A DNA stretch of 64,000 nucleotides, from the NCBI GenBank assembly GCA_937884485.1, contig CALGCG010000056.1:5581-69580 (forward strand), given 5' to 3'. Positions 18,201 to 25,190 of this stretch are shown in pieces. The stretch comes from an uncultured Bacteroidales bacterium. Its GTDB lineage: Bacteria; Bacteroidota; Bacteroidia; Bacteroidales; P3. Position 1 is the first letter of the stretch. Each line of letters begins with the position of its first letter. The notes below the pieces were generated by a model, which saw nothing but the letters and a program-made list of their open reading frames with translations, made no database searches and was not told the origin of the DNA. The position numbers and the translations under genes were made by a program.

Positions 18201-18611
18201 AATCTTCTTAGAGGGATGTGCCCGTAGCTCCAACTTGCCGTCAATCAAGTCCTGAACCATCTGGAACATACCTTCTTCTATTTCTTTGCGGTAGTTGGAG
18301 GATTCAATATCCTTGCGCACCTTTCTGAGGCATTCTTCCTTGACATCCTCTTCTGCACCAAAGAAGAGCTTGCCCTGGCGGGCTGATTGGGCGATGTATT
18401 TGTCAACATCAATACCAATCAGCACCCTCACCTTTGCAATATTGTCGAGGAAAGGACGCAGAGAGAAGTAGCCTGATGCGCGCAGAAATCCCACGACTGC
18501 ATCAAGATTACGAATGAAAGGGTTGTGTTGTAAGACACCCTCAAATTCTTTTATTAACGTATTGCCATCTCTATTTGTAAAGATGTGCGATGATGTTATT
18601 GTATCTGGCAT
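15291..18611 (-). CDS. PLD-SNF2 helicase fusion (predicted DNA translocase/nuclease)
   Basis: 1106 aa. The N-terminus (about 30-180) is a phospholipase-D-like domain with IHAKIYVLY (H138, K140) and GSSNLSGNG (N163), i.e. one HKD-type half-site, which would need a dimer for activity. Then an SNF2/superfamily 2 helicase: Walker A ADVVGLGKT (285-293), LVDEAHKFR (DEAH at 370-373), SATPMNNTP (motif III), and in the C-terminal lobe LTTDVLAEGVNLHRS and MQRIGRVNRIG (motif VI). The last ~250 residues are helical. Cytoplasmic, probably acts on invading DNA with the methylase encoded just downstream. Own promoter upstream. Confidence 0.9.
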   Translation of the reverse strand: MPDTITSSHIFTNRDGNTLIKEFEGVLQHNPFIRNLDAVVGFLRASGYFSLRPFLDNIAKVRVLIGIDVDKYIAQSARQGKLFFGAEEDVKEECLRKVRKDIESSNYRKEIEEGMFQMVQDLIDGKLELRAHPSKKIHAKIYVLYPDEFNQYTQGMAITGSSNLSGNGLGISEERQYEFNVKMTQYEDVQFAKDEFERLWKEAEGCEITSDDVKTSIDRTYLKGDVSPYDLYIKMLMEYFSDRVLETDNDDPFDMPEGYTKYDYQMDAVIEGYQKLIRYDGFFLADVVGLGKTVIATMIAKKFLIENGRDHTKILVVYPPAVEQNWKTTFKDFGIDKYANFISNGSLSKILDEENYNFWNADEYDLVLVDEAHKFRSHTTSAFEQLQEICKMPRIETGNIPGYKKKVMLISATPMNNTPADLYNEILLFQDPRHCTIDGVGNLTAFFSPLIKEFKKLRNNPEADIRDFKHLAEQVRDRVIKPLTVRRTRTDIESVPRYNKDVNGFPKVERPNESRYELNEHLADLFEQAMQTLDKRLTYARYQAIAYLKPEASNGLYDNAEIISRSLAGIRKNGLVKRLESSFYAFQVSIDNFKQANQNMIDMFENDKVFIAPDLDINLLLESGFTEEEIEEKLNAKAEDNPKNAIFKADDFRPEFIEMLRQDQVVLEQMVADWKDISDEDDSKFAKFNELLKHELFKTDRNPEQKLVVFSESVDTVEYLERRINRPDVLVISAKNRSQQFKIIRENFDANYKNKLNEYNIILTTDVLAEGVNLHRSNVIVNYDTPWNSTRLMQRIGRVNRIGSASKHIYNYVFYPSREGNREINLNQIAVSKIQTFHSTFGEDNQIYSQEEILDRNLSKLFDEAMKEQKKDFNKEIPFYEELRTLYHTNRREYNRIAKLPLRSRTGREARTVEGVTLSGDTLVFFKTNFRKVFFLVSENAEEISVLDALNFFKAAKEEPAVLRIDEHHNHVEKALQKFRMIQDEEILTQETTAEDSGNMGAQVSTAINLLNNFMREIDDNDLYLKVAQLKTLAERGVITYIAKRLQRIQKDLRRTSGKARMTHDEALAEIIEMAKKYAPYYMAEESLLNEQEGDAEIILSESFQK

Positions 18612-18646
18612 AGTATTCTATCTTTCACTTTTGTAATAATTATTTG

Positions 18647-18677
18647 CAAAGATACGAAGAATATTTAAAACAGCAAA
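18647..18677 (-). promoter_or_regulatory. Promoter for the helicase-methylase operon
   Basis: On the minus strand TATCTTTG (18654-18647), a 19-bp spacer and TTTTG with its core at 18677-18674. The segment 18644-18663 is identical over 20 bp to 21155-21174 at the ATPase promoter. Confidence 0.75.
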
Positions 18678-18704
18678 ATATAATTCGCACGAAAAAAATT
18701 ACTG

Positions 18705-18960
18705 TCAGCAACGGAATGTGCCGAGATAGCGGCTGGGGCTGGCTTGGTCGGGGCGGACCTGGGCGCGGGAGCCGGTGGCGCGGTGGAAGCAGGTGGCTTG
18801 GAACCAGGCGTAGACATGCATCGTGGAACCAGAGGCATATATCTCCACGGGGAGCTCGAAGGCGCATTGGAAACAGTTGTCGCGCATCGGACCGATGAAA
18901 TATATGGGAAGTGCGAGATATGTACGTGTGACTATTCTTACGCTCTTCTTGCCTTCGAAG
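18705..18960 (-). pseudogene. 3' remnant of a DUF6266-like gene
   Basis: A G+C-rich patch inside the A+T-rich island. Read on the minus strand it is open from the junction at about 18960 to a TGA at 18705-18707 and codes about 85 residues. The residues include RLEVFEGKKSVRIVTRTYL, CAFELPVEIYASGSTMHVYA and SPSRYLGTF. This resembles the C-terminal part of DUF6266 proteins (compare AAFDLPDVSDEV and TFHLYAIVEA in the intact gene at 22402). There is no start and no N-terminal half, so it is a 5'-truncated relic, cut by whatever placed the ATPase module to its right. Confidence 0.6.
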
Positions 18961-18963
18961 ACT

Positions 18964-19761
18964 TCAAGCCGTAAATGATGAAATCAATGGGGATACATCC
19001 TCCTCAAAGATCATGTATTCCAACTCTTCATCATCATTGGAAAAGTTTTTGGGTTTTGCTGATGCGTATTTCCAAACTTCAATAAGAATGTTTTCAATAT
19101 TATGGCATTCAAAAGAATTCCGATATCTATGGTATTCCCGCTGCTTCATCCAATAACGGAACTGGTTAACAAAGTTATGGTATTGTTTGTCATCAAGCAG
19201 TTTGGCCAATTCTGGAGCAATGATCTCCGAAGGGTTGATTGGTGAGTACGGCAATGAATCATACGAACGTATGTTGGCGTTGAATGCCGACAATGAGTTC
19301 ACGACAAAATACCTTATCTCGCCCCCCTCTTTCTTGCGCGACTCTACCCAATGACGTGCTTGTTCAGCCACATTATCGCTGAACACAAAAACACTTTGCT
19401 GGTCAATGGGCATTTCAGCTCCAAGCAAGGTTCGAGTATGTGTCACTTTGCTTTCAATATTTGATTTGGACAGACCTCGAGCACTTTTATACTCAAGTCG
19501 CAATTCTACAAGCTTCAATCGGAAGTTGTGTTTCCGCTTATTGTTACACTCAGCAATTCCGATTACTGCATCTACTGTGCAATCAGGCTGCCCATGGCAA
19601 ATCGAGGTCTCGTAGGTATCCATGTCAAGACACTCTATTTGGGAATCAAAATAACTGCCATTTCCATAGTCCCGGATTGCGATATCGTTCAGCCGGTTTT
19701 TGCATTGGCAGTAAAGCGAGTGTTTTTGGATTGTATCGTTATCGTAGATTGTTTCCCCCAT
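18964..19761 (-). CDS. Unrecognised protein paired with the AAA ATPase
   Basis: 265 aa from the ATG at 19761 (MGETIYDND); an ATG 9 bp upstream is also possible. It overlaps the ATPase 3' end by 23 bp, so the two are coupled. No family recognised. Around residues 65-95, TVDAVIGI followed by LKLVELRLEYKSA gives an Asp on one predicted strand and E-x-R/K on the next, a layout seen in some PD-(D/E)XK nucleases; this is only suggestive. The C-terminal third is Trp/Tyr-rich and helical, with an acidic end. Its 3' end abuts the DUF6266 remnant, so the last residues may not be native. Confidence 0.7.
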   Translation of the reverse strand: MGETIYDNDTIQKHSLYCQCKNRLNDIAIRDYGNGSYFDSQIECLDMDTYETSICHGQPDCTVDAVIGIAECNNKRKHNFRLKLVELRLEYKSARGLSKSNIESKVTHTRTLLGAEMPIDQQSVFVFSDNVAEQARHWVESRKKEGGEIRYFVVNSLSAFNANIRSYDSLPYSPINPSEIIAPELAKLLDDKQYHNFVNQFRYWMKQREYHRYRNSFECHNIENILIEVWKYASAKPKNFSNDDEELEYMIFEEDVSPLISSFTA

Positions 19762-21112
19762 ACATTGCAATCCTTTCCAATGCTATATTGAACGATGAGA
19801 ATATTTCTTCGATGTCAGAACCTAAATCTTTAAAGTTGTATGTGTGGTTTTTCTGTTCAGGCTCGGCTATGTAGAAATGGGTTCGATCAAGTATCATTTC
19901 TCTCTCTGCTATTGATTGAATGGCAGCAACCATATCGGGATTATGTGTGGCAAGCACTATTCTAACACCCAGTTTTTTTTGCAGGAGCACTAGTAGTTTT
20001 GCATATTCCACTATCCATTGAGGGTGCAAGTGTACCTCTGGTTCGTCTAACAAAAATAGCGTTTCTTTATCCAGATGGCCATTTTCTATCAATCGTTGAA
20101 GGTATATGAATGTTTTGAAACCGGTTGCAGTATCGTCAATGCCTATTTCCATGGAATTATCAGCATTGAAGAAATGCAGTTCCCCGGTGTCAAAAGGGGA
20201 GTCTGATTTGACAAATCTGACTTCTCCTTGTAACGTGTCTTTGACACGTCTTAACAACTTTTTACCTTCAATATCAATTTCAGTATTCTTGGTCTCTATG
20301 TAGGTTTTCATCTCCTCCCAAAAACGATTTCCATAAGCATCGGTGCAAAGGGCAAGTGGGGTGTCAACATAAATGGCTCTTCTCAATCCAAGCAATACGG
20401 CAAGCCTGTTCCCTTCTATAATGCTTACACCGTCTTCTGTCAAATCCATATCTGTGGGTTCTTCTATTTCATCTTCATATTCATCTCTTACAGATTCGAA
20501 AAGAAGGGGTAATGGTCGTCTTTTCAAATCAAGGGCTCGTTTTTGTAATGCCTCATGCAAAACTTTTTCGCTAACCTCTCGAAAATCATCTGCCGAACTA
20601 TAAAGTAAAACATCATTTCCATCGAAATCGGCTCCCTTGTTGAGGTAACGCAACACTCGTTTTTTAGTGGTGTCCGAAGCATTCCCGGCAAGAAAGCTAT
20701 CTAATGTGTTGGAAAAATCGTCAACAAACTTTTTATAATATTCAATAGTAAGTTCAGCACCTTCTTCATTGTATTTATCCTTCAATTCAAACCTTCGAAA
20801 CATATATGGAGAACGGTATGCGTTTTTCTCGGTGCCACTTTGCAGATTTATATCGGAATGGGTAGTGTAATCAATATTCATTTCATGCCGAGCCCTCTCG
20901 TATTCTCGACAGTATGCCAACAGCTCATTGATAAACCTTTTATAGACAAAATTATCATATCGTTGAGCGCCATTGACCAAATAATACAGCCAACGGGATA
21001 TGGTGCTTTTCCCGCAACCATTTACCCCAGACAATACCGTCAAGCCGTCAATGGCAATGTCAGCTGATGATATTGCATGATAATTGTTTAGTCTGAATCT
21101 ATAATTACTCAT
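19739..21112 (-). CDS. AAA/ABC-type ATPase (AAA_21-like), defence-associated
   Basis: 457 aa from the ATG at 21112; an in-frame TTG 27 bp upstream is less likely. Walker A GVNGCGKST (29-37), a long insertion, Walker B LFLLDEPEVHLHP near residues 340-352 and the switch ATHNPDM. This is the SMC/RecF-like ATPase type found in OLD, Septu, retron and other defence loci, where it usually senses or gates a toxic or nuclease partner. Here the likely partner is the coupled downstream gene. Promoter directly upstream. Confidence 0.85.
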   Translation of the reverse strand: MSNYRFRLNNYHAISSADIAIDGLTVLSGVNGCGKSTISRWLYYLVNGAQRYDNFVYKRFINELLAYCREYERARHEMNIDYTTHSDINLQSGTEKNAYRSPYMFRRFELKDKYNEEGAELTIEYYKKFVDDFSNTLDSFLAGNASDTTKKRVLRYLNKGADFDGNDVLLYSSADDFREVSEKVLHEALQKRALDLKRRPLPLLFESVRDEYEDEIEEPTDMDLTEDGVSIIEGNRLAVLLGLRRAIYVDTPLALCTDAYGNRFWEEMKTYIETKNTEIDIEGKKLLRRVKDTLQGEVRFVKSDSPFDTGELHFFNADNSMEIGIDDTATGFKTFIYLQRLIENGHLDKETLFLLDEPEVHLHPQWIVEYAKLLVLLQKKLGVRIVLATHNPDMVAAIQSIAEREMILDRTHFYIAEPEQKNHTYNFKDLGSDIEEIFSSFNIALERIAMYGGNNLR

Positions 21113-21157
21113 AATATCAATACTTTCGATAAAGTACAAAACATGGCTTTAATATTG

Positions 21158-21188
21158 CAAAGATACGAAGAATAATTTAATTGACAAA
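21158..21188 (-). promoter_or_regulatory. Promoter for the ATPase-partner operon
   Basis: On the minus strand TATCTTTG (21165-21158), a 19-bp spacer and TTTTG with its core at 21188-21185. Near-duplicate of the helicase operon promoter, including TTGCAAAGATACGAAGAATA. Confidence 0.75.
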
Positions 21189-21258
21189 ATAAAAATATCG
21201 CGCGTGTGATAAAATCAAAAACGTGAAAATCGAAAAAAAGTAATGCTGTTATAAAATG

Positions 21259-21313
21259 GTCGCCGAGAGACCGCCGAGAGACCGCCGAAGGATCGCCGAA
21301 GGACCGTCGAAAG
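21259..21313. repeat. Five imperfect 11-bp tandem units
   Basis: Units GTCGCCGAGAG, ACCGCCGAGAG, ACCGCCGAAGG, ATCGCCGAAGG and ACCGTCGAAAG follow one another, then a degenerate unit. A single further copy-like stretch (GATCGCCGAGAGGTCACCG) occurs near 21463. The ~400 bp between the ATPase promoter and the Fic gene hold this and otherwise no convincing gene. Confidence 0.75.
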
Positions 21314-21607
21314 GACGGCAGGGCTATAGGGTGAAAATCAGGAAGTTGCGATTGTTTATGGGTAACTTGCGTAATGTGTTGATTCTCAAGTGTTACGTTA
21401 TTGCGGCAAAGAAGGCACGAAGAACCCACATAGAAGGATCGAAGAAGGGGTACCACCAGGGGATCGCCGAGAGGTCACCGTGGTTTGCCGTCGGCTTGGC
21501 TGACAAGGGTTGTCAATAGTCTTTGCATAACCGACCTCTTTTCTTCCGATTCATGGCACTATGCAGCGACCTGGAATAGACAAGATTCCTACGTTCTTGC
21601 GAATGGA

Positions 21608-22327
21608 TCATTCATTGTCCCCCTCTATGATTTCCCAATGTCCGTATCGTCTGCCACCCACTCGTTTTATCTTGTTGTCTTCCTGCAACTTGTTCATATA
21701 TCGTACCAGCGTCCTTCTGGCTATTCCCAGAGTATTGGACAGATTGTCCATCGTGGCTGACGGCTTGGCGCGTAAGGCGTCTATAATCCTTAGTGCCATA
21801 GTGCCATCCAAAGTGCTGTCAGATTTGGCACTATGGATTTCATCGCCCATGCTATGCTTGTACTCCTCAATTTGTTTCAGCAGGTTGTCGCAATGATGCT
21901 GGAGCATGAAGGTCTTGAAATTCTTTGAGTCTTCTGCTTCTTCGCTTTGTTCAAGAGAGCTGATGTATTGCTTTCGTTTCTCCTTTTTCACTATCGACGG
22001 CACCACGCCAAACTCGTACTGAATCATATTCATCACCAGTCGGCTCATACGACCATTACCATCGGCCCAAGGATGAATATTCACAAGCCTGTAGTGGGCT
22101 TCGAAACTCAAGTCATATACCGCTTCAATGTCCTCTTCGTGCAGGTGTTTCCGCTCGGCATTGAGCCATTGACAGAATTCCTGTAGCCGACCGGGAACCT
22201 TCTGATACGACAAATATGACCTTCCTCCTATTCCGGCACTCACATTCAAAAGTCTCAACTCACCCTTGGCTGCCGAAAAATTGCCCAACATGGTGTTGTA
22301 TTCCGACCCCGTGTTTTTCATTACCAA
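21608..22327 (-). pseudogene. Fic family protein, N-terminally truncated
   Basis: 239 aa as read from a TTG; the first ATG is at 22321. The Fic core motif HPWADGNGRMSR is intact (normally HPFxDGNGR) and the C-terminus is a winged-helix domain (TLGIARRTLVRYMNKLQ). Fic proteins of this type usually carry about 80-120 more residues, including Fic_N and often an inhibitory helix. Here an in-frame TAA lies about 30 bp upstream, and family-like sequence begins abruptly at KNTGSEYNTML. It could still be translated from an internal start. It would transfer AMP to a target protein. Right edge of the island. Confidence 0.7.
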
Positions 22328-22401
22328 TGCCGAAAGGCTACGTAGCAGTTCCTTTTAACGGCTTGTAAACACAATCTACATCGTCACTAAGTTGGTTGGC
22401 A

Positions 22402-23112
22402 TTAAACGGTGACGGTGGCGAGGAAGAGGGAGGGGGAGACGCGGCGGTTGATGTTGCGGTGCTGACGGTTGGCTTTCTTCTCGTCGGCGGAGAGGGTGGG
22501 GATGTGGGCGGTGTTGGCGGCTTCGACGATGGCGTAGAGGTGGAAGGTTACGGACTGTCCGGTTGCGACTTCGTCGCTCACGTCCGGGAGGTCGAAGGCG
22601 GCACGGGCGGATTGGCGCTCGACGCTGGCCATGAGCATGCAGACGTCGGCATCGGGGGAGACAGCATAGATGTGCACGATGTCGTCGGGTCGGGCTTTGT
22701 CGTGCAGGTTGGGGAGGAAGGTGAGGTCGACATGGAGGCCGTCGGTATGGATGCTGTTGGCGCAGACGGCGGGGAGCGGGCCACGGGCAAGGAGCAGGGC
22801 GGGGTAGTTGATGAGGACCTGGCCGTCGCTGTAGACGAAGTTGTCTTTGTTGAGGCGCGAGAAGTAGTTGGCTTCGGTGAGTCCGTGGGCATGGGCTTCC
22901 TTGGTGAGGCCGCGCTGGAGGATGGTGCCGAAGAGGGAGGAGGCATGCTGGCGCGCCGTGAAGAGGGCCCGCTGGCGCAGCTGGGCCTCGGACTTGCGGT
23001 CGTTGTATTCCGCCGGCAGCTGGCGCGAGTAGGTCTTGCCGAAGCGGGTGTAGTGTATGACGCGGCCGACGGTGCCGGTGTATTCGATGATGGAGGGTTT
23101 GACTTTTGCCAT
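22402..23112 (-). CDS. DUF6266 family protein
   Basis: 236 aa. N-terminus MAKVKPSIIEYTGTVGRVIHYTRFGK and SEAQLRQRALFTAR fit the Bacteroidetes DUF6266 family, and the C-terminal half is strand-rich. No signal peptide. Function unknown; such genes often occur in several copies per genome. The remnant at 18705-18960 is a relative, and this intact gene marks return to G+C-rich sequence. The ~270 bp upstream contain no gene, only the hairpin at 23291. Confidence 0.72.
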   Translation of the reverse strand: MAKVKPSIIEYTGTVGRVIHYTRFGKTYSRQLPAEYNDRKSEAQLRQRALFTARQHASSLFGTILQRGLTKEAHAHGLTEANYFSRLNKDNFVYSDGQVLINYPALLLARGPLPAVCANSIHTDGLHVDLTFLPNLHDKARPDDIVHIYAVSPDADVCMLMASVERQSARAAFDLPDVSDEVATGQSVTFHLYAIVEAANTAHIPTLSADEKKANRQHRNINRRVSPSLFLATVTV

Positions 23113-23290
23113 GGTGTGTCGCTTTTGGTGTACCAGGTATAACGGAGGTGTGTGCTTTTTATTGTATAGTTACCATGGTGGCAGGTAATGTTTGAGTAAA
23201 CTTTGAGTAAAAGGGGAGTAGAACCTAAAGAGTGGTTGGATGCCATCGGATGTGATGGTAAATGCTTGCTGGACAGGCGGGAAAACAACA

Positions 23291-23317
23291 CGGGGCCGCA
23301 GCGCAGCTGCGGCCCCG
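23291..23317. terminator. Strong G+C hairpin, possible terminator
   Basis: CGGGGCCGCAG (23291-23301) and CTGCGGCCCCG (23307-23317) pair perfectly. An A5 tract follows on the plus strand, but T tracts are weak on the minus side, where the glyS transcript would end. The flanks 23113-23290 show nothing else. Confidence 0.5.
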
Positions 23318-23383
23318 CAAAAAGGGGTTCTATGGATTGCTATTTGTATAGAAGACTATGTACAGCGTCGGACACCAGGGTTT

Positions 23384-23566
23384 TCATGCCTCAGGATGAA
23401 AATGTTTATATATCAATTCACTAATCCGGCGGTCGGACTCTTCCAACGTGATATAGTCGCGTTCCAGTTCTTCGCGGCTCATCCGGCGGACTTTCATGCC
23501 GTATTCGGCAGAGGGCTCGGCGGCACCAGTCATGGGCTTTTCGTCGTCAAAACTATAGTCTTCCAT
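23384..23566 (-). CDS. Small acidic conserved-looking protein
   Basis: 60 aa, highly charged, with RRMSREELERDYITLEESDR and a C-terminal aromatic/His end (KHFHPEA). It lies 12 bp downstream of glyS in the same direction. The composition is that of a real short cytoplasmic protein; I recall similar short ORFs in Bacteroidales, but assign no function. Confidence 0.6.
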   Translation of the reverse strand: MEDYSFDDEKPMTGAAEPSAEYGMKVRRMSREELERDYITLEESDRRISELIYKHFHPEA

Positions 23567-23578
23567 ACGAAGTCTGTC

Positions 23579-25093
23579 TTATAGATTGTTCTTCAAATAG
23601 GCCAGCAGCTGGTCGATGTTGACGCGCTCCTGCTGCATGGTGTCGCGGTCGCGGACGGTGACGGCATTGTCGGAGAGGGTGTCGTTGTCGACGGTGATGC
23701 AGAAGGGGGTACCGATGGCATCCTGGCGGCGGTAGCGGCGGCCGATGGCGTCTTTCTCGTCGTACTGCACCATCATCTCGGGCATGAGGAGGTGCTGCAC
23801 CTCGCGGGCCTTCTCGGGCAGGCCGTCTTTCTTGACCAGCGGCAGCACGGCGGCTTTGTAGGGGGCCAGCTTGCGCGGCAGGGAGAGCACGGTGCGGGTG
23901 GAGCCGTCGTCGAGGGTCTCGTCCTTCAGGGCGTGGCTGAAGATGGCGAGGAAGGTGCGGTCGACACCGATGGAGGTCTCGATGACATACGGCGTGTAGC
24001 TCTCGTTGAGCTCGCTGTCGAAGTACTGCAGCTTCTTGCCGCTGAACTCGCTGTGGCGCGAGAGGTCGAAGTCGGTGCGGCTGTGGATGCCCTCAAGTTC
24101 CTTGAAGCCGAAGGGGAACTTGAACTCGATGTCGGTGGCGGCGTTGGCGTAGTGGGCCAGCTTTTCGTGGTCGTGGTAGCGGTAGCAGTCGGCGGGGATG
24201 CCGAAGGCAAGGTGCCATTGCAGGCGCTCTTCTTTCCAATGCTTGAACCACTCCAGTTCGGTTCCGGGACGGACGAAGAACTGCATCTCCATCTGCTCGA
24301 ACTCGCGCATGCGGAAGATGAACTGGCGGGCGACAATCTCGTTGCGGAAGGCTTTGCCGATCTGGGCGATGCCGAAGGGGATCTTCATGCGGCCGCTCTT
24401 CTGGACGTTGAGGAAGTTGACGAAGATGCCCTGGGCCGTCTCAGGACGGAGATAGAGGGTGTCGCTGTCGTCGATGACGGAGCCCATCTTGGTGGCGAAC
24501 ATGAGGTTGAACTGGCGCACGTCGGTCCAGTTGCGGGTGCCGCTGATGGGGCATACGATTTCGAGGTCGAGGATGAGCTGCTTGAGGCCTGCCAGGTCGT
24601 TGCGGTTCATGCAGTCGGCATAGCGATCGTGGATCTCGTCGATTTTCTTCTGGTGCTCCAGCACGCGGGCGTTGGTGGTGACGAACTGCTGGCGGTCGAA
24701 GGCGTCGCCGAAGCGCTTGTGGGCTTTCTCCACCTCTTTCTCTATCTTCTCTTCGATTTTGGCGATATGGTCCTCGATGAGGACGTCGGCGCGGTAGCGC
24801 TTCTTGCTGTCTTTGTTGTCGATGAGGGGGTCGTTGAAGGCGTCCACGTGGCCGCTGGCCTTCCAGATGCGGGGGTGCATGAAGATGGCGCTGTCGATGC
24901 CCACGATGTTCTCGTGCATCTGCACCATGGCCTTCCACCAGGCCTGCTTGATGTTGTTTTTGAGTTCGGTGCCCAGCTGGCCGTAGTCGTAGACGGCGGC
25001 GAGGCCGTCGTAGATCTCCGAGCTGGGGAAGATGAATCCGTATTCTTTGGCGTGGGATACCACTTTCTTGAAGAAATCGTCTTGGTTTGCCAT
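23579..25093 (-). CDS. glyS: Glycyl-tRNA synthetase, single-chain class II
   Basis: 504 aa. N-terminal YGFIFPSSEIYDGLAAVYDYG and GTELKNNIKQAWW, then GHVDAFNDPLID, the class II motif 2 region FRNEI (IGKAFRNEIVARQ) and motif 3 (SIGVDRTFLAI), with an anticodon-binding domain from about residue 400. This is the homodimeric (archaeal/eukaryal-like) type, not alpha2beta2 GlyQ/GlyS. Catalyses charging of tRNA-Gly. No promoter consensus identified in the ~95 bp before the neighbouring gene. Confidence 0.96.
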   Translation of the reverse strand: MANQDDFFKKVVSHAKEYGFIFPSSEIYDGLAAVYDYGQLGTELKNNIKQAWWKAMVQMHENIVGIDSAIFMHPRIWKASGHVDAFNDPLIDNKDSKKRYRADVLIEDHIAKIEEKIEKEVEKAHKRFGDAFDRQQFVTTNARVLEHQKKIDEIHDRYADCMNRNDLAGLKQLILDLEIVCPISGTRNWTDVRQFNLMFATKMGSVIDDSDTLYLRPETAQGIFVNFLNVQKSGRMKIPFGIAQIGKAFRNEIVARQFIFRMREFEQMEMQFFVRPGTELEWFKHWKEERLQWHLAFGIPADCYRYHDHEKLAHYANAATDIEFKFPFGFKELEGIHSRTDFDLSRHSEFSGKKLQYFDSELNESYTPYVIETSIGVDRTFLAIFSHALKDETLDDGSTRTVLSLPRKLAPYKAAVLPLVKKDGLPEKAREVQHLLMPEMMVQYDEKDAIGRRYRRQDAIGTPFCITVDNDTLSDNAVTVRDRDTMQQERVNIDQLLAYLKNNL

Positions 25094-25190
25094 AATCTGT
25101 ATAGAAACTGTTTATATTTTGTTTTTATTATTTGATTCAAATCTGTTGGATAACGCCCGTGGGTCGGGTTTATTGTGTCTGAGGGACATT

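Noticed and set aside
12204..18611. Invertible specificity (shufflon) system explaining the truncated methylase
   Set aside because: No recombinase gene, no second recognition-domain fragment and no inverted repeats were seen near the breakpoint.
21259..21480. CRISPR array
   Set aside because: Units are 11 bp, directly adjacent, imperfect, and have no spacers; no cas genes in the window.
12204..22330. DISARM or BREX system
   Set aside because: DISARM needs a DUF1998 protein and a DrmA-type helicase, and BREX needs PglZ and BrxC/BrxL; none is present. Only the methylase and SNF2/PLD helicase parts resemble them.
11300..22400. Prophage, plasmid or integrative element
   Set aside because: No integrase, transposase, mobilisation, replication or structural genes, and no tRNA at either edge; only composition and broken genes mark the island.
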